Assembly: GCA_039619475.1 (NCBI GenBank)
Contig: CM077115.1
Coordinates: forward strand, 141,062,172 to 141,126,171
Length of the DNA stretch: 64,000 nt
Source: Icerya purchasi
Lineage: Eukaryota > Arthropoda > Insecta > Hemiptera > Monophlebidae
Direction of reading: 5' to 3'
A program made the position numbers and the translations under genes. Shown here one piece after another: positions 34,225 through 46,679 of this stretch (the stretch's first letter is position 1; each line of letters begins with the position of its first letter). Under the pieces are notes generated by a model. That model worked only from the letters and a program-made list of their open reading frames with translations. It was not told the DNA's origin and ran no database searches.

Positions 34225-34406
34225 ACCCATAATGGACGCATTCCGCTTTACCGCTTTACCGCTTTCGACATTTACCCATAATGGACGCATTCCGCTTTAC
34301 CGCTTTACCGCTTTCGACATTTACCCATAATGGACGCATTCCGCTTTACCGCTTTCGACATTTACCCTCGTAATGGACGCATTCCGCTTTATCGCTTTCG
34401 ACATTT
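34225..34406. repeat. Minisatellite, four units of 41-49 bp
   Basis: The units start ACCCATAATGGACGCATTCC and end GCTTTCGACATTT. Units 1 and 2 are 49 bp. Unit 3 is 41 bp, with one fewer CGCTTTAC motif, and unit 4 is 43 bp with ACCCTCG replacing ACCCA. Within units, CCGCTTTA itself repeats two or three times. Units lie directly end to end without spacers, so this is not a CRISPR array. Confidence 0.95.
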
Positions 34407-34786
34407 ACTTAAAAAATATATTTAAAAAAAAAAGAACTCGATTACGTCAAAGTGTCTTCAAATAAGCCTGTTAACCCGGTCCGTCTCCGAATAGGGTAAT
34501 ACATTATTCAACTCTAGCCGTATTAATGAATTTTCTCTGATTCTACCAGAAACTCTAAAAATGAAAGTAATTAAAATTTTATTTTTCATAAATCGCCTTC
34601 ATTAAAGTAAGACACTGTTGATACTGCTTGATAGTCCGAATCAAAGGCGTATCTCTAGAAATATCTTGTCTGACCGTTTTTAAAATCGGTTAATTTCATT
34701 CGGGTTTCAGAAAATGAAGTCGGTCTGTGCATGCATATATATATATATATATATATATGTGTATACACACACACATAAATACATAT

Positions 34787-35154
34787 AACTCGGCTATTTT
34801 GGCCTCGCAAGGGGCTGTGCCCCTTGAACCGTTTTGCTTTCATTTCTGCCTCTTTCTCTTCTATACTTTGTATAAAATGATCAAAATTTACAACGTAATT
34901 CTTACTAGCATCAACACCAAAAAAAAAAAAAAACAAAAAAAAAAAACATAATCACAAAAATCCTATCCTAACTTTTAACTTTCATTATATAAAATTAAAA
35001 CATTTTTTCGTTACATATTTCGTCAGATAAAATTGTGACATTTTTTAAATGACAATCACAAAAATCCTATAAAATATAACAAACGTTACATAAAATTGGG
35101 CCTTTTTTGGAACATTTGTTCTAATGGGGGTAGCCTAAGAATTACGTTGTAATT
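34787..35154 (-). mobile_element. Helentron-like short element, copy E
   Basis: The left (3') end has CTCGGCTATTTTGGCC and the intact hairpin AAGGGGC-TGT-GCCCCTT. The inner repeat TTACAACGTAATTCTTA is followed by a long A-rich insertion around 34919-34947. The right (5') end is TAGCCTAAGAATTACGTTGT. It sits between a (TA)n/(AC)n tract on the left and a short TA tract on the right. Only about one ACATAAAATTGGG unit is present. Confidence 0.7.
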
Positions 35155-37483
35155 AATATATATTCTAAAAATATCACAGCAGCTCGAAACTGCGTACAGT
35201 ACAATTTAATTTTTTATACCGAAACAAAAAATAAGTAATTCCGATATGCCATGATAAAATTTATTAAAAATTATAATAATTCCTCCGTCGCAGACGTCCT
35301 GATCAAAAATAATTTCGATCAATATTACAATTAAAACACCTCTGGGGATTTCAATCTGATCGGAAACGCCGTCGACCGTGAAAACGTTCAGTTGCGCATT
35401 TTAAATTTTAATAAAAACATGTAATGTTCCCTTTTTTTTTCGTATTCAATTTTTTTATTCGAGATTTCAATAAAATACTCTGCGAATGATATTTTTCATA
35501 TTTAGAAATTTCGATTAATGTTGAACCTTCAATAAAATCGAATTAATTTTATTCGGACAATTATTCTAACGGAACCTCTTTACGATTACCATGTGTGGAT
35601 GTTTGAGCGCTAACTAGACAATTCTTCCGTCGTCGCCAGTTCGAAAATGAATGGCTACAATAATTGAGCTTTCTCGAAAGTATATACAAGATTTATCTGA
35701 TTTAAAATAAGCGAAGTAATTGAATATATAATAAAGTTTCGACGCGGTCAATGTCTGTAGGGGTGTCTGAACCAAGGGTTAAATACTGAATTATTGCGAG
35801 CACCTTCAAAAATAAAAAACCTCGAATGCCATTGTCAATTTTTGCTGACAGAATCGGAATGAAAATATCGCGTAAAGCAGTTAGTTGATTTATAAACAAA
35901 TCCCCGCATTAATTGGGTCACACCGACTTTCGACCGCATTTATTTGATTTTCATGTGGGCATTATTTTGAAAATTCGTTATGCTCGGTTTTGATTATTTT
36001 TAAAAACTGCGATATAATTAGTATCTCTAATTGTGTACTACCAAGTTCCAATATAGTTTTTAGATTTTTTATTTTTGTTTCTTAAATATTTTTACTAATT
36101 TTGTAAACACGAGTGAGTATTAGAACTAAGTAACACACCTGTTACAATTCAGCTTCTTCGTTTATATGAAATTGTCGTTTTCTTCGTACTTGCGTGTGGA
36201 TAAGTCTGAAAAAATTGGCCGAAACATTTTTTTCCTGATAATTACCAATCTTCTAACCTCAACTTAATTCATATCCTCTTCTGTGCGACGTGCAGAGTGC
36301 GAGATAATTATGGTACGCCGATTAACAGTTGTTTTTTTTTTTTTTTTTTTTCAATTTAATCTTAGCCAGCCAGAGCAATTTTCTAATTAATATTTAATAA
36401 TTTTTTCGCAGTCGTTGCTTTCGAAATTGGTAAAATGTACGTCTTATTTTAAAATTCCAGCTGTATGCCGTATAAAAATATTTGATTATATTTCGACATT
36501 TTTCTTTTTTGTTGTTTCAAACATTTGCTGGTTCTATATATAAAGTACAAAAGTTCGCTCATTCTCAATAACAATTATGAAACATTATCCAATTTGATAT
36601 GGTCAGTTTTTGATGTAAAAAGCATTTGTAAAAGAGAAATAGAATATTTAACACGTATCCATTTTAAAATAATTATTTCGCTAAGGATGTAAATGCGTAA
36701 GTTTGTAATTCGTTTATAAAATTTATGTAATAATTAAAAAAAATTCTTTGTCCCGATTAAACCGATAATATTAGCTAAACTGGAACTATTTTCCTCTACT
36801 AACGATGGCACGTAATAATGGTGATCATTATTACATCGGATATTGATAAACAGTATACTCTGTAAATAAAGTCTAGCACCAATTTAAACATTTCTCGTAT
36901 ATATCGAAGCGCACGGCAAAATATATCGAGCAGCAAAGGTATTGTGACGGTATACGGCTGGCCTCGAAGTTTGTACAGCTCCCCCCGTCCGTATAACATA
37001 CAATCTCGTGTAAAACAATTTCAGATTATTTCGATTAAAATATCGGAGCGATAGGGGATATTGGTTAAGTGATTTTATTATACAGCGAATTTTATATGTA
37101 AAATTATCTAAAATTCTAAGCTGTTAAAAAAAAAAACAACCAGTACAATCGTGTTCCATCGCGAATAAAGAACCAAATAGTATTATACGGATTCTAGTTT
37201 TGACATAGTAACACTGTTATTTTCGCAACAGATTGTACCAATTCAATTTTTCGAATTATTAACCTTCAAATTATTTTTAACTGGTAGGAAATTACTATTA
37301 CGGAAAGTAATGACTTTAGCCGGAACTTTCTGCACCAACTGGATGGATTGATGTATTTTTTGCCCTAGAATATCGGCCTAATGATAATGAAAGATGTCCA
37401 ATCATCGGCAAAGGACAGGTTATACCACTAGCAAAGAGACAAATCTCTAAAAGTTAACGAAAAATAGTTACAACGACGTTTAA
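35155..37483. other. AT-rich DNA, no gene recognised
   Basis: Poly(T) lies near 36331-36350. No frame has a recognisable motif and no repeat family was matched. Confidence 0.55.
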
Positions 37484-38270
37484 TTTTTTCTTTTTTTTTC
37501 TTTTGTGGATTTGTCGACGTTGACTTAGTACAAGAACTAGAGAAGAAAAGCAAAGTTTAATTAGACCTTTACGCGATCAAAGGTAACAGCAAAAAAAAAA
37601 AAAAAAACACAGAAAGAGAACGAATGAAGTACACGCTATAAGCAGCAGAGGGATTTTTATCAGTAAAAGTAACGAGCAGAAAAATGTTCAGCAGGGATCG
37701 GAAAGCACATTCGAAAAAGGTATGACGATCAGCGTCGCATATAAAAAGAGAAGTAGAAGAGTGAAAAAAGTGCAGAACATTTAAGTGAGAAAAGCGTCGA
37801 TGACAGATTATAGAGAGAGAGGCGGTGAATGCTGCAACGAAAGAAATTTGAGAAACCAAGAGCGAGGTAGAAGATCCGGTTGATAGATAGAATTTGAACA
37901 CGAATAGAAGAATTTCATAATTTAAAATGATCAATTGCAGAAAGATATGTCATGTTGCGCGATTCAAAAACGCTAAGAAATTTCCGTCCGGTAGAAGAAG
38001 CTAAGCTAGCCTAGGAGGTGATTGACTTCGATACCACAGTGTCCAGGCATAAAAAATCAATTTGGATAGAGTGACGAAGGAAAAGGTTACGAATTAGAGA
38101 ACGTACGAGAAGAATCAGGTGGTCAATGGAAGAGGAGATAAGAGGGTGGATGAGATGGCCTGTATATAAGTAAGGGGAATTAGAAAGAGATAAAAAGAAT
38201 GACCAGTAAAATAGCAGTAGACTCGATGGAAAAAAATGAGCAGAAGAATTAGCGGAGAACAGAAAAACTA
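37484..38270 (-). pseudogene. LINE 3' end, minus strand
   Basis: The minus frame 37569-37934 includes LFICDADRHTFFECAFRSLL. This has the C-D-A-D-x-x-x-F-x-E-C block shared with the fragment at 51653, followed by a serine/valine/phenylalanine-rich tail. A T-rich run at 37484-37505 (A-rich on the minus strand) is a likely 3' tail. The purine-rich plus strand continues to about 38270, so upstream LINE sequence may extend that far in broken frames. No RNase H catalytic residues are recognised. Confidence 0.5.
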
Positions 38271-38736
38271 AAAATTAATAATTTTGTAAGCCGAACATAT
38301 TCCCGTACAAGCTCCGAGTCTTAACAGTTTTACATTAACTTAAAAATCTTTAATGACGTACGAGTTCTCTTTATCCTTCTTAGGGTTTTTTGTATTTATA
38401 ACTTTTCCTTAACTTCCCGTAATTTAATATTGCTTCGGAAACATCGGTATTGCGGAGAGAATGAAACGATCAATTATTTAAATCGGGAGAGGTAACGCAT
38501 GTCCATTATCCTCACACAAAAAAATACCGAATAATACCGATAACATATTGGTGTCTGAAAAACACTTGCCAAATTTTCATTTTCACACATGTCTCGCATT
38601 TATCATTTTCAACCTCCTCTTAATTTTCTATATTTCTTTCCTTCATCGTGAACTAGCCTTTTTCACTCGCAGATTGACTTCCTGTGCACCTTTTCCCAAT
38701 AAATTGGCCGAAAGGCTGCTGTTTGTACATTATTGC

Positions 38737-38768
<32 letters not shown>

Positions 38769-41338
38769 AAAAGTGTTCGTATACGATCGACTTAAATTTT
38801 TGATTTTTTTTTTTTTTTTTTTTAATGCTCCGTCTATCATTAGAACGCAATATTTCAAATTAAAAATTTCTCCTCTTTACAATTTGTCGCTTCTTTAACA
38901 TTTTCATTTTTCAGTTACGGTCGATGCCCTACATTTTTTTAAAAAACCATTTTAGTTCCTCTACGGCCTACGTAGCCGTTCATTTTCAACTGCACAGCCT
39001 TTTCTACTGAATATCAGGGCTTTTGTTGGTCATTTTCCTAATAATAATAATAATAATAATAATAATAGTATTAAAGAAATATCGCTCCACCAGTTGTATT
39101 CGTCCACGGTATATCCTTTTTCACAAAAGGTTTAATATTTTAAAAACTTCATCGGCAGATGCAGCTTTTTCGCGTATCCGATTATTATTTTGCAGTCATT
39201 TGTTGACTTTTGCACACCAAACGCAAACCGAATACACCCATAAAAGGAATATATTTTGTAATAAGTAGTAATTTAAACTGAGCTGCTATATGTACGTTTT
39301 GTATTTCAAATTATCGAAATACTACAGAAACTGCGCTACCAACCCCACTTTGTTCTTGTTATAAGGTCAGATACGGGGTCCTCTGTTGAACGTTTTATGG
39401 TGAATACTGTAAGCGTTGTGGAACGTAACCGACGTGGTGACGAAGCGGTTGAAAAATTAATAATTAACCGTATTGTGTTTTATTTGAAATTTTTTAAATT
39501 TCGAGTCATTTTTTCCCCCCTCTTTTATATTAAATCACCGTTTTCGCAAATTGGATCTAATTAATTTCTCATTAAATTCTTTAATCCGCTCTAATCAGTG
39601 ATTCCGGACCTTATCAGCGTGCAAGATGTATTAATTAAATTCGAATTACGGGCCCTAGTAAATGTTGTCGTCAGTTTATTTTTTATTTTTGATGATATTT
39701 CGCTTACGCGTCAAAGTCTACTCAGCGAAGTCCGAACAACGCGTAATTACGTTTTTCGAAAAATTACTAAAAAAAAAAAAAAGAAAAGAAAGAAAATGCC
39801 GACTCAACACAAAAATCAACCCGAACCCAAATTAAAAATCGAAACAAAATAACATAAGACTATTACGCAATAGCGTTCTATCGGCGAACGTAGATTATCG
39901 TAATTATTTTTACGCAACAATCGGTAGAACAGATTAAATCCGGCTTTAAATACCATTTGGGCAATTCTCATTGAGCTAATTAATTTCTTAACGGATTAAA
40001 TACATTCCAAGGAGGAAAGACTTAGCAACACTGTCATGGCATCTTAGTGGGAAACAGAAAAAGTACAATTAAAATTAACGCGCATGAACTTTATTCGAAA
40101 TTAATTTTTCATTTAATTAGAGTAAATGGAAACATTGACGCGTGCACAAATGTTACCATTTAGGATTTAAAATCTATTTTCCGCCGAGTTTTGTGTTTTT
40201 TTTTTTTCCTTTTTGTAAACGTATAATCCCGACAACGAAATGTGCACAACCTGTTAAAAGTGGCGAGGAGGAACTGATAAACATAAAAAATAAATAATCA
40301 TACACATCGAAAAACCATATTGTTGACGATTTTTTTTTCTCTTTTTTATCCCCATATTGTTACACCCGAATTGAAAATATTTCTGGACATCTGGTAACAA
40401 ACACGATCGTTTATTTATTTACTTTTTTTGTTTTTTCTTTTCTTTTTCCTTCTACCGTTTTTATTATTTATAATTTCATTCGGCGTTGTCAGACACTGTC
40501 AACATGTTGTTGCTTGGTTCACCCTGCCAGATCAGCAAAATCGAAAACAGCTCTATAAACAATAACCATGAAGTCGAAATTAATAAGAAATTGATTGTCG
40601 CTTCATTCACCTTACTATGTAGACCATTATTACTATTATTATTATTATCACAAGAAAAAAAATTATTGTATTCGGTATTAATATGTGCAAATGTTCAAAG
40701 AAATGAACAAAATTTCCTAGCCAGATAACAAGTGCTTTACCAGTATTACTGCTTGTTTGAAAAATAGTAGATTGAGGTACTTGTAGCAATTTAAGATTAT
40801 TGATCAAGCTGTTGGAAACTTCCCAGTCGCTAATGAATTATTATTATTATTTATGTAATTAATGTTTATTCAAAACGGAAAGAAAAATTATTATGATAAT
40901 GATTATGATTATTATTATTATTACATTATGCAAATTAAGGGAAAGTTTTTGAAAAGGAAATAGTAGCGGAAATAAATGCGCTTCACGATGGGTACTACTG
41001 ATTGTTGGAAGATGATCATGTTATTATCAGTGTCACCGCAATGATATCAGTGTAAAGGAGGTTCAATTCGTGTATAGTTTTAATAATAAGAAGGGGTAAT
41101 TTTCTTGTTCAATTCATTCAAGTATTTCCGATATTTTTACTTCGAATATCCCGGTTTTTTTTTTAAGTACACATTTACATGTGAAAAGATGGCGAAAAAT
41201 AAACGACAAAGGAGATTGACAAAGTTAGATTATATCGAGAGGAAAAATTCCTAACAAAACGACTTTACCACCGTGTTTGATACGTCGCTTTTTGACGCTC
41301 GTCGTGCGGTTAAGCAATTGATCGATAATGCTTTTTTC
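38271..41338. other. AT-rich DNA with short microsatellites
   Basis: Contains (AAAT)n at 38737-38767, poly(T) at 38804-38822, (AAT)n at 39039-39066 and ATT runs near 40627-40650 and 40838-40920. No gene or transposon is recognised. Confidence 0.55.
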
Positions 41339-41340
41339 TA

Positions 41341-42299
41341 CAGGGTGAGCCAAAGAAGAAGCCACTTTTCTTTTCTTAATAACTCAAAAAATAATTTATG
41401 AAAAAAAATCGTAAAAATTTTATTAGAAAGTGTGAACATGCGAGTTAAGTATGGTATGTAACATCGTTTAAATGATGACCTGAGCCACGCAATCACGTAA
41501 AAACGTTTGACAAAATTTTTGTCTACTTTTTGCAGTAAAATCGGTGTAATATTCGAAATTTCCTCACAAATTTCTCGCCTTTAAATCTTCCAAATCACGC
41601 GGTTTGGTGTTGTAAACTCGGCTCTTTAAATATCTCCACAAAAAAAAAAAAAAAAACTGACACAATTATATCTAGTGATCGCGGTAGTGGCCAGACGAAA
41701 TCAGTGCGACGAGAAATCAAACGAGCACGGAACGTTTTTTTTGAACAATTCAAGCGTTTCATTTGCACTGTGGCACATTGCACACTATCTTGTTGAAACT
41801 ATGTTTTGCACAGGCGTCTTCTATGACGTAATTGTGGTAGGAGAAACTCACTTACCGAAATCTGGATAGTCCCGAAGAAGCGGCATATTGACGTGCAGAA
41901 CGTGCTAGACTTTTGTTAATTGCTGCACACACTCTACGGATGTTCTCCGTGGTTCGAATGGTTCTCGGATAACCGGGAGGATGTTTTTTATCAGTTGCCT
42001 GGGCCGATTCTCGAAAGTTTTCCACCCACCGTTTGATCGACTTTGCACTAGGAACAGGTTTATGCGAACTAAATTTAAATGTTGCACGAAAATCTCTTCG
42101 AACTTGAATGTATTCACAACGAAATAGCGTTCGCGCGTTCTTTCGGAGAATAACATTCCATAGTACTGGAGATACATGATATCGAAAACTCCCAGTTCGA
42201 GGCTATTCATCAAGGAGTACACGTTCATTGTTGTAGCAGTGTTACCAGCTCTGCGCTATTACACGAAGAAGAGTGACACGTATTCTTCGGGTCACCGTG
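41341..42299 (-). mobile_element. Tc1/mariner-like element remnant
   Basis: The ends CAGGGTGAGCCAAAGAAGA (left) and the inverse of the right end, CACGGTGACCCGAAGAATA, match at 15 of 19 positions. Each is flanked by TA (41339-41340, 42300-42301), the target of Tc1/mariner elements. The minus strand near the right end encodes MNVYSLMNSLELGVFDIMYL and, in a shifted frame, FRATFKFSSHKPVPSAKSIK and GYPRTIRTTENIRRVCAA. This resembles the N-terminal DNA-binding helices (DUF4817-like) seen in some insect Tc1/mariner relatives. At 959 bp the DDE catalytic region is not recognised, and the reading frame is broken, so it is a dead, internally decayed copy. Confidence 0.7.
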
Positions 42300-42301
42300 T
42301 A

Positions 42302-42689
42302 CCATAATCGTTGACATTTCGGTAATTTTTTAATTACCGAATTATTCGAGATTATAATATAATTTTTATCAATTTGAATGAACGATATTAAGAGTGCCGG
42401 GACATTTGAAACTAAAAAAAAAAAGTAACTCTAAAAAAGAAGGAAGTATTGTTTTATATATGAAAATGTAATATGATATTCGGTTTTATAATCCGATTAT
42501 AAACAAAATTGATTTGAAATGAAAAGAAATATAGAATTTCTAGAAATAAATCAAATTTAAGCAACCTAAATAGATAAGATCCAAATAAAGTCAAATTATC
42601 TACTTCACCTAACCATTCAAGTATAATAAAAATATCGAAATTTACGAAAATCAAAAAAAAAACAACAAAAAAACAAAATCTAAGAAATC
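42302..42689. other. AT-rich spacer
   Basis: AT-rich sequence between the mariner-like remnant and the LINE end. It has A runs near 42414-42423 and 42653-42677 and no recognised feature. Confidence 0.5.
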
Positions 42690-43640
42690 CTAATATAATG
42701 AAAACTAAATATGAACTCTGTCATCCCATCTCTTTGCATATATACACGGATGCTTCAAAAGCGGACCCGCTTGTTTCCCATAATAATGACATTGGCAGTG
42801 AAATCACTTCGTTGCGTCTAAATGATTACTGTTCGGTACAGGAAGCAGAATTGTACGCCATATACAGTAGCCCCCGTAGCTTATTTGCAGACGGGATGTA
42901 TGGGCAGAAGCATACTTTTAATAACTGACTCTTTGGCTTCTCTCAAATCGATTTCCTTACAGAACAACATGGATATCTTGGTCGTGAAAGTCAATTACAC
43001 GTTGAAGCTGCTCCATCAAGCAAGAAATCAGGTAACGCTCTTGTGGGTGCCGAATCATATAGGAATTCAAGGCAACGAGCGAGTTGACTTGGCGTCCAAG
43101 TCAGCTTTGCTTGCACCAATATGCCGTTACCAATCTGCAAAATGAAGGTTTATTTCTATGAATGTATGATGGCTAAGTGGATCAGCCGGCGTGGCAAAGG
43201 GAACCATCCTTTATGAAAAGCGTAAAATTTACAGCTGATTATCCGTGGTTTCCTTCTCTCTTTACCTTTCGCGTCGGGAATACGCCGTGTTAAATAGGTT
43301 GCGAGTTGGGCATACGGCGGTCTCACACAATTATATACTTGAAGGTACACTTCCCCCGCCCACGTTCCTCCTTTCTGTTTTCCGACTCTTCTTATCCTTC
43401 GGCGGAACACCTGTTACAACAATGTGCAGCGTTTGCCCGCTCCGCTTTTGCCGGTGTGTTCCACTTTCAACAATCCTATCCAATGACGTAACACGCATAC
43501 AAATGCTACTCGTCTATCTTCGAGCCAACAACTTACTAGGTAAATTATGAAGTAGTATTTTCTCTCTGGCCCATGTGCGCTGTTGTAATGACCGTTGCAG
43601 TTAAAAATGGTGTATGGGAGCCACAAGAAAAAAAAAAATG
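42690..43640 (+). pseudogene. LINE ORF2 end: RNase H domain and zinc-knuckle tail
   Basis: Frames in order: LHIYTDASKADPLVSHNN (first RNase H aspartate), then CSVQEAELYAIY (the glutamate of the active site). In another frame come ITDSLASLKSISLQNN (second aspartate) and VTLLWVPNHIGIQGNERVDL (the H-x-G-x-x-G-N-E-x-V-D block with the last histidine and aspartate). The tail carries LNRLRVGHTAVSHNYILEG, then PSAEHLLQQCAAFARSAFAG, a knuckle-like end. The full RNase H catalytic set is visible but spread over at least three frames, so it is dead. It ends near GTATGGGAGCCACAAG plus an A run at about 43627-43638. It belongs to an RNase H-bearing clade (I, R1 or jockey type). Confidence 0.8.
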
Positions 43641-44142
43641 GTGTCCTCTTAACGTTATTCCAAAAGAGAACAATAGGATTTATATGTAAATTTTTCGGAT
43701 ATCTTGTTTCAGTCACATTTTGAATATGAAATTGAAGAAATTAAAATGTTTAGAAATGCCGAAAATTTCCTCTTATAAGGATGAAACCGTTCTCGCTACA
43801 AACGCCGATTATCTACTCAAACCATTCTGGCGATGATGCAAAATTATTTGCCGAAAATCCTTTGTTCACACTGCAACACCGAACAGTCGGCGAAGGCTGG
43901 AGTTGGTCGCGAAGTATGACCTCACACGATCAGATAGAGAACACAGAATGTAGCGTTGCTATCAGAGCACCTTTAAGTACACATTTTGTACTATTATTCT
44001 TGTGTACTCGCGTACTTCTAGTTAACTTTGCGTACTGAAAATAGACAAAAGTGTGAACTTCCTCCCCAGGCCCTTATTTAAGATATCTATGTATATATAC
44101 ATATATATACATAAATAAATAGATAAATATATGCCCCCCCCC

Positions 44143-44174
<32 letters not shown>
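43641..44174. other. Unassigned DNA ending in TA and C runs
   Basis: No recognised gene. The last part is TATATA/ATAAATA, a C10 run near 44135-44143 and then (TA)n leading into Helentron-like copy F. Confidence 0.5.
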
Positions 44175-44179
<5 letters not shown>

Positions 44180-44640
44180 TACAATGTAATTCTTGGGCTA
44201 CCCCCCATTATAAAAAATGTACCAATTTTATGTAATGTTTGTTATATTTTAATTTTTACCGACTTTATATATATAAAGAACTGGAATTTTGTGGGCCGAA
44301 GAAAAAATAAAAAAGACATAGTGAAAGAATGAAAGCAGTATGGAAAAAGAGGAAGAAGAATGGCAGGACCAATTGACAACGTAGTCCATCAGTGGCTGAT
44401 TCGAAATGATAATAATATATAATTGGATTTTGTAACGAAAAATGTCTCGATTTAATGTAATGAAAGTTAAATGTTAGGATAGGATTTTTGTGATTATGTT
44501 ATTTTTTTTGTGTCGATGCCGGTAAGAATTACGTTGTAAATGTTGATAATTTTATACAAAGTATAGAAGAAAAAGAAACAGAAATGTAGGCAAGAGGAGT
44601 CAAGGGGCGCAACCGCTTGCGAGGCCTTTATAGCCGAGTT
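44175..44640 (+). mobile_element. Helentron-like short element, copy F, interrupted
   Basis: Starts TTAATTACAATGTAATTC with GGGCTACCCCCCATT, and ends GCGAGGCCTTTATAGCCGAG. The hairpin has decayed to GGGGCGCAACCGC. Between about 44252 and 44430 the usual interior is replaced by roughly 180 bp of unrelated purine-rich sequence containing GAAAGCAGTATGGAAAAAGA. The inner repeat AAGAATTACGTTGTAA is at about 44524-44539. (TA)n tracts lie on both sides. Confidence 0.65.
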
Positions 44641-44642
44641 TT

Positions 44643-44674
<32 letters not shown>

Positions 44675-45739
44675 AAATGGAATTCATTATAACAAAACAC
44701 AAATTTAAACGACTTCAACATTTATAGTTATATTTTTTTTCACTGTTCAAAACAATATGCAGTTTTATATGTAGTGTACTCCGGAGAACTTTTTGCGTGG
44801 ATCCATATGAAAAGTTATTCTGGCAACGATGACGAATTTCACTGCCGCCAAAACCAGAACCAAGCTTCGCGTCGAAATTATTACCGGATATTTTTACCTG
44901 ACGTAATTAACAAAACGGAAGATGTCCGGCCGTGTATTAAAAGAACGAGCCAGTTAATTAGCAACGGAGGCGAAGTTACGGAATAATATTTACGAACCCG
45001 TTTAGCGACAAGCGTTCAAGTAGTAAAACGGACAAAAAAGTATATCTGTGACGCGAACGAACGTCATATTATCGCCTTTGAATTAACACGTCCGTTGAAT
45101 AAAATCCTATAAAGAGGACAAATCACTACTATGCATGCGCTCAGAGTTTAGTAGAAATTGTTCTTATTATTTATTTTTTCGTAAAAGATAAACCAAAGTT
45201 GTCATTTTTTTGTTGAATTTTTACTAATTAATTTCATTATTTGCATTTCACGTGTAAATGTTAACATAACATTAAAGAAATAAATCTAAAAAGCAACCAG
45301 ACATAATCAAAATCAGTTTTTACTATTTAGCTTACCGTATACAAAGTTATCCTCCATCGCGGCTCCAGAATAAAGAATCAGTAATGTGAGGCATGCGTCG
45401 TCTAGTTCCATTTAATTCGTGGATTATAAAAACAATGGTACAATTACATTTGTTCGTTTTACTACTTTAGCTTTTATTTTTTTCAAATTTCTCTACCAGT
45501 GCCTATAATAACTTGCATTTGAAATTTTCTGAATCATCAGAAAATCGAATGAATAAATGGTTTCGAGTAGTATTATAATGAAAGGAAAACGAAAATATCT
45601 TTTTAATAATCAAGTACAACATAGGAAAAGATTTTGTGGTTTATAAATTAAGCGCTTATTATTAATCGAGTGACGATTAAACGGAGAAATTTAAAAATTT
45701 CATATCACTTATCTCATTTAATGTAATGGACAATAAGTC
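44641..45739. other. Unassigned DNA
   Basis: Starts with (TA)n. No gene or repeat family is recognised. The 70-codon frame at 44774 has no family motif. Confidence 0.5.
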
Positions 45740-45930
45740 GCATAACCTTGAAATGACATCTGGGATTGTGAAGTTAAGCTTTTCGTAATGTACCAAGCCT
45801 AATGGATCCGAGAATATTGGTACTAGTTCCTTTCTCTCTTACTTTCCTAAATTTCTCTGGTACCCAATTTAATTTCAAATTAGGTATATACCTACTGGGA
45901 GCGACTTAGATCTGGAACGAGACGACTGTC
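45740..45930 (-). mobile_element. SINE-like copy, minus strand, 5'-truncated
   Basis: In reverse orientation it shares TATACCTAATTTGAAATT and AAAAGCTTAACTTCACAATC with the SINE-like element at 9450. The tRNA-like head is not visible, so it is probably truncated or too diverged. Confidence 0.5.
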
Positions 45931-46003
45931 TACGTGTTGTATTCAGTTTATTTCTACATACACAATTATTATACAAAATACACATGCTGAGTGAACAGTG
46001 GAA

Positions 46004-46041
<38 letters not shown>

Positions 46042-46679
46042 TAAAAGCATAAATTAGCCATAAAAAATATAAGAATTTTAGTGAGTTACAACAGCCAGTG
46101 TGCTTATCATTGAAATTTTTAGTCGGTTTATAAAGAAGTTACGTACATATATACCTATAAAAATATAAACACGTAAAATATATTACATAGGCAATCACTT
46201 CACAACTTCTTTAGCCATTGTTTACAGAAATAAATAGAACTTACGCAAAATTTAACAATAACAGTTTATCATAATTTATAACCAAGTACATTTATGGGAT
46301 TATATTACGAACCGTCTAATATTGATTTATGTACGAATTATTCACCACGATTAGCAAATGCCGCCGCCAAAAATTAGACCAACCCATTTGTTCTCATCAA
46401 CAACGTTTCAGTAGCAATGTGGTGCAACACACTAATACCAATTGGTAATAATAAAACTATTTCCTCATAACTATACAGAAGTAGTTTGAAGTCTAAAGAA
46501 AAATAATGACAGTTGTACGTACGAGTAAACTAATAGAAAACATATGATAGAAACTAACACCGATTAAGTTGAGCTATATTAAATGAGTAAATAGGAAGGA
46601 AATTAAAAGTATTAGGAAAGTTGCTTGCTGTACTGACGCGGCTACATTATATTTATTTCATATATATTATGAGAGCGAT
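45931..46679. other. AT-rich DNA with (TTA)n
   Basis: A TTA/ATT triplet run lies at about 46003-46041. No gene is recognised. Confidence 0.6.

Noticed and set aside
34225..34406. CRISPR-like array
   Set aside because: The units are contiguous and have no unique spacers, and the genome looks eukaryotic. It is a minisatellite.
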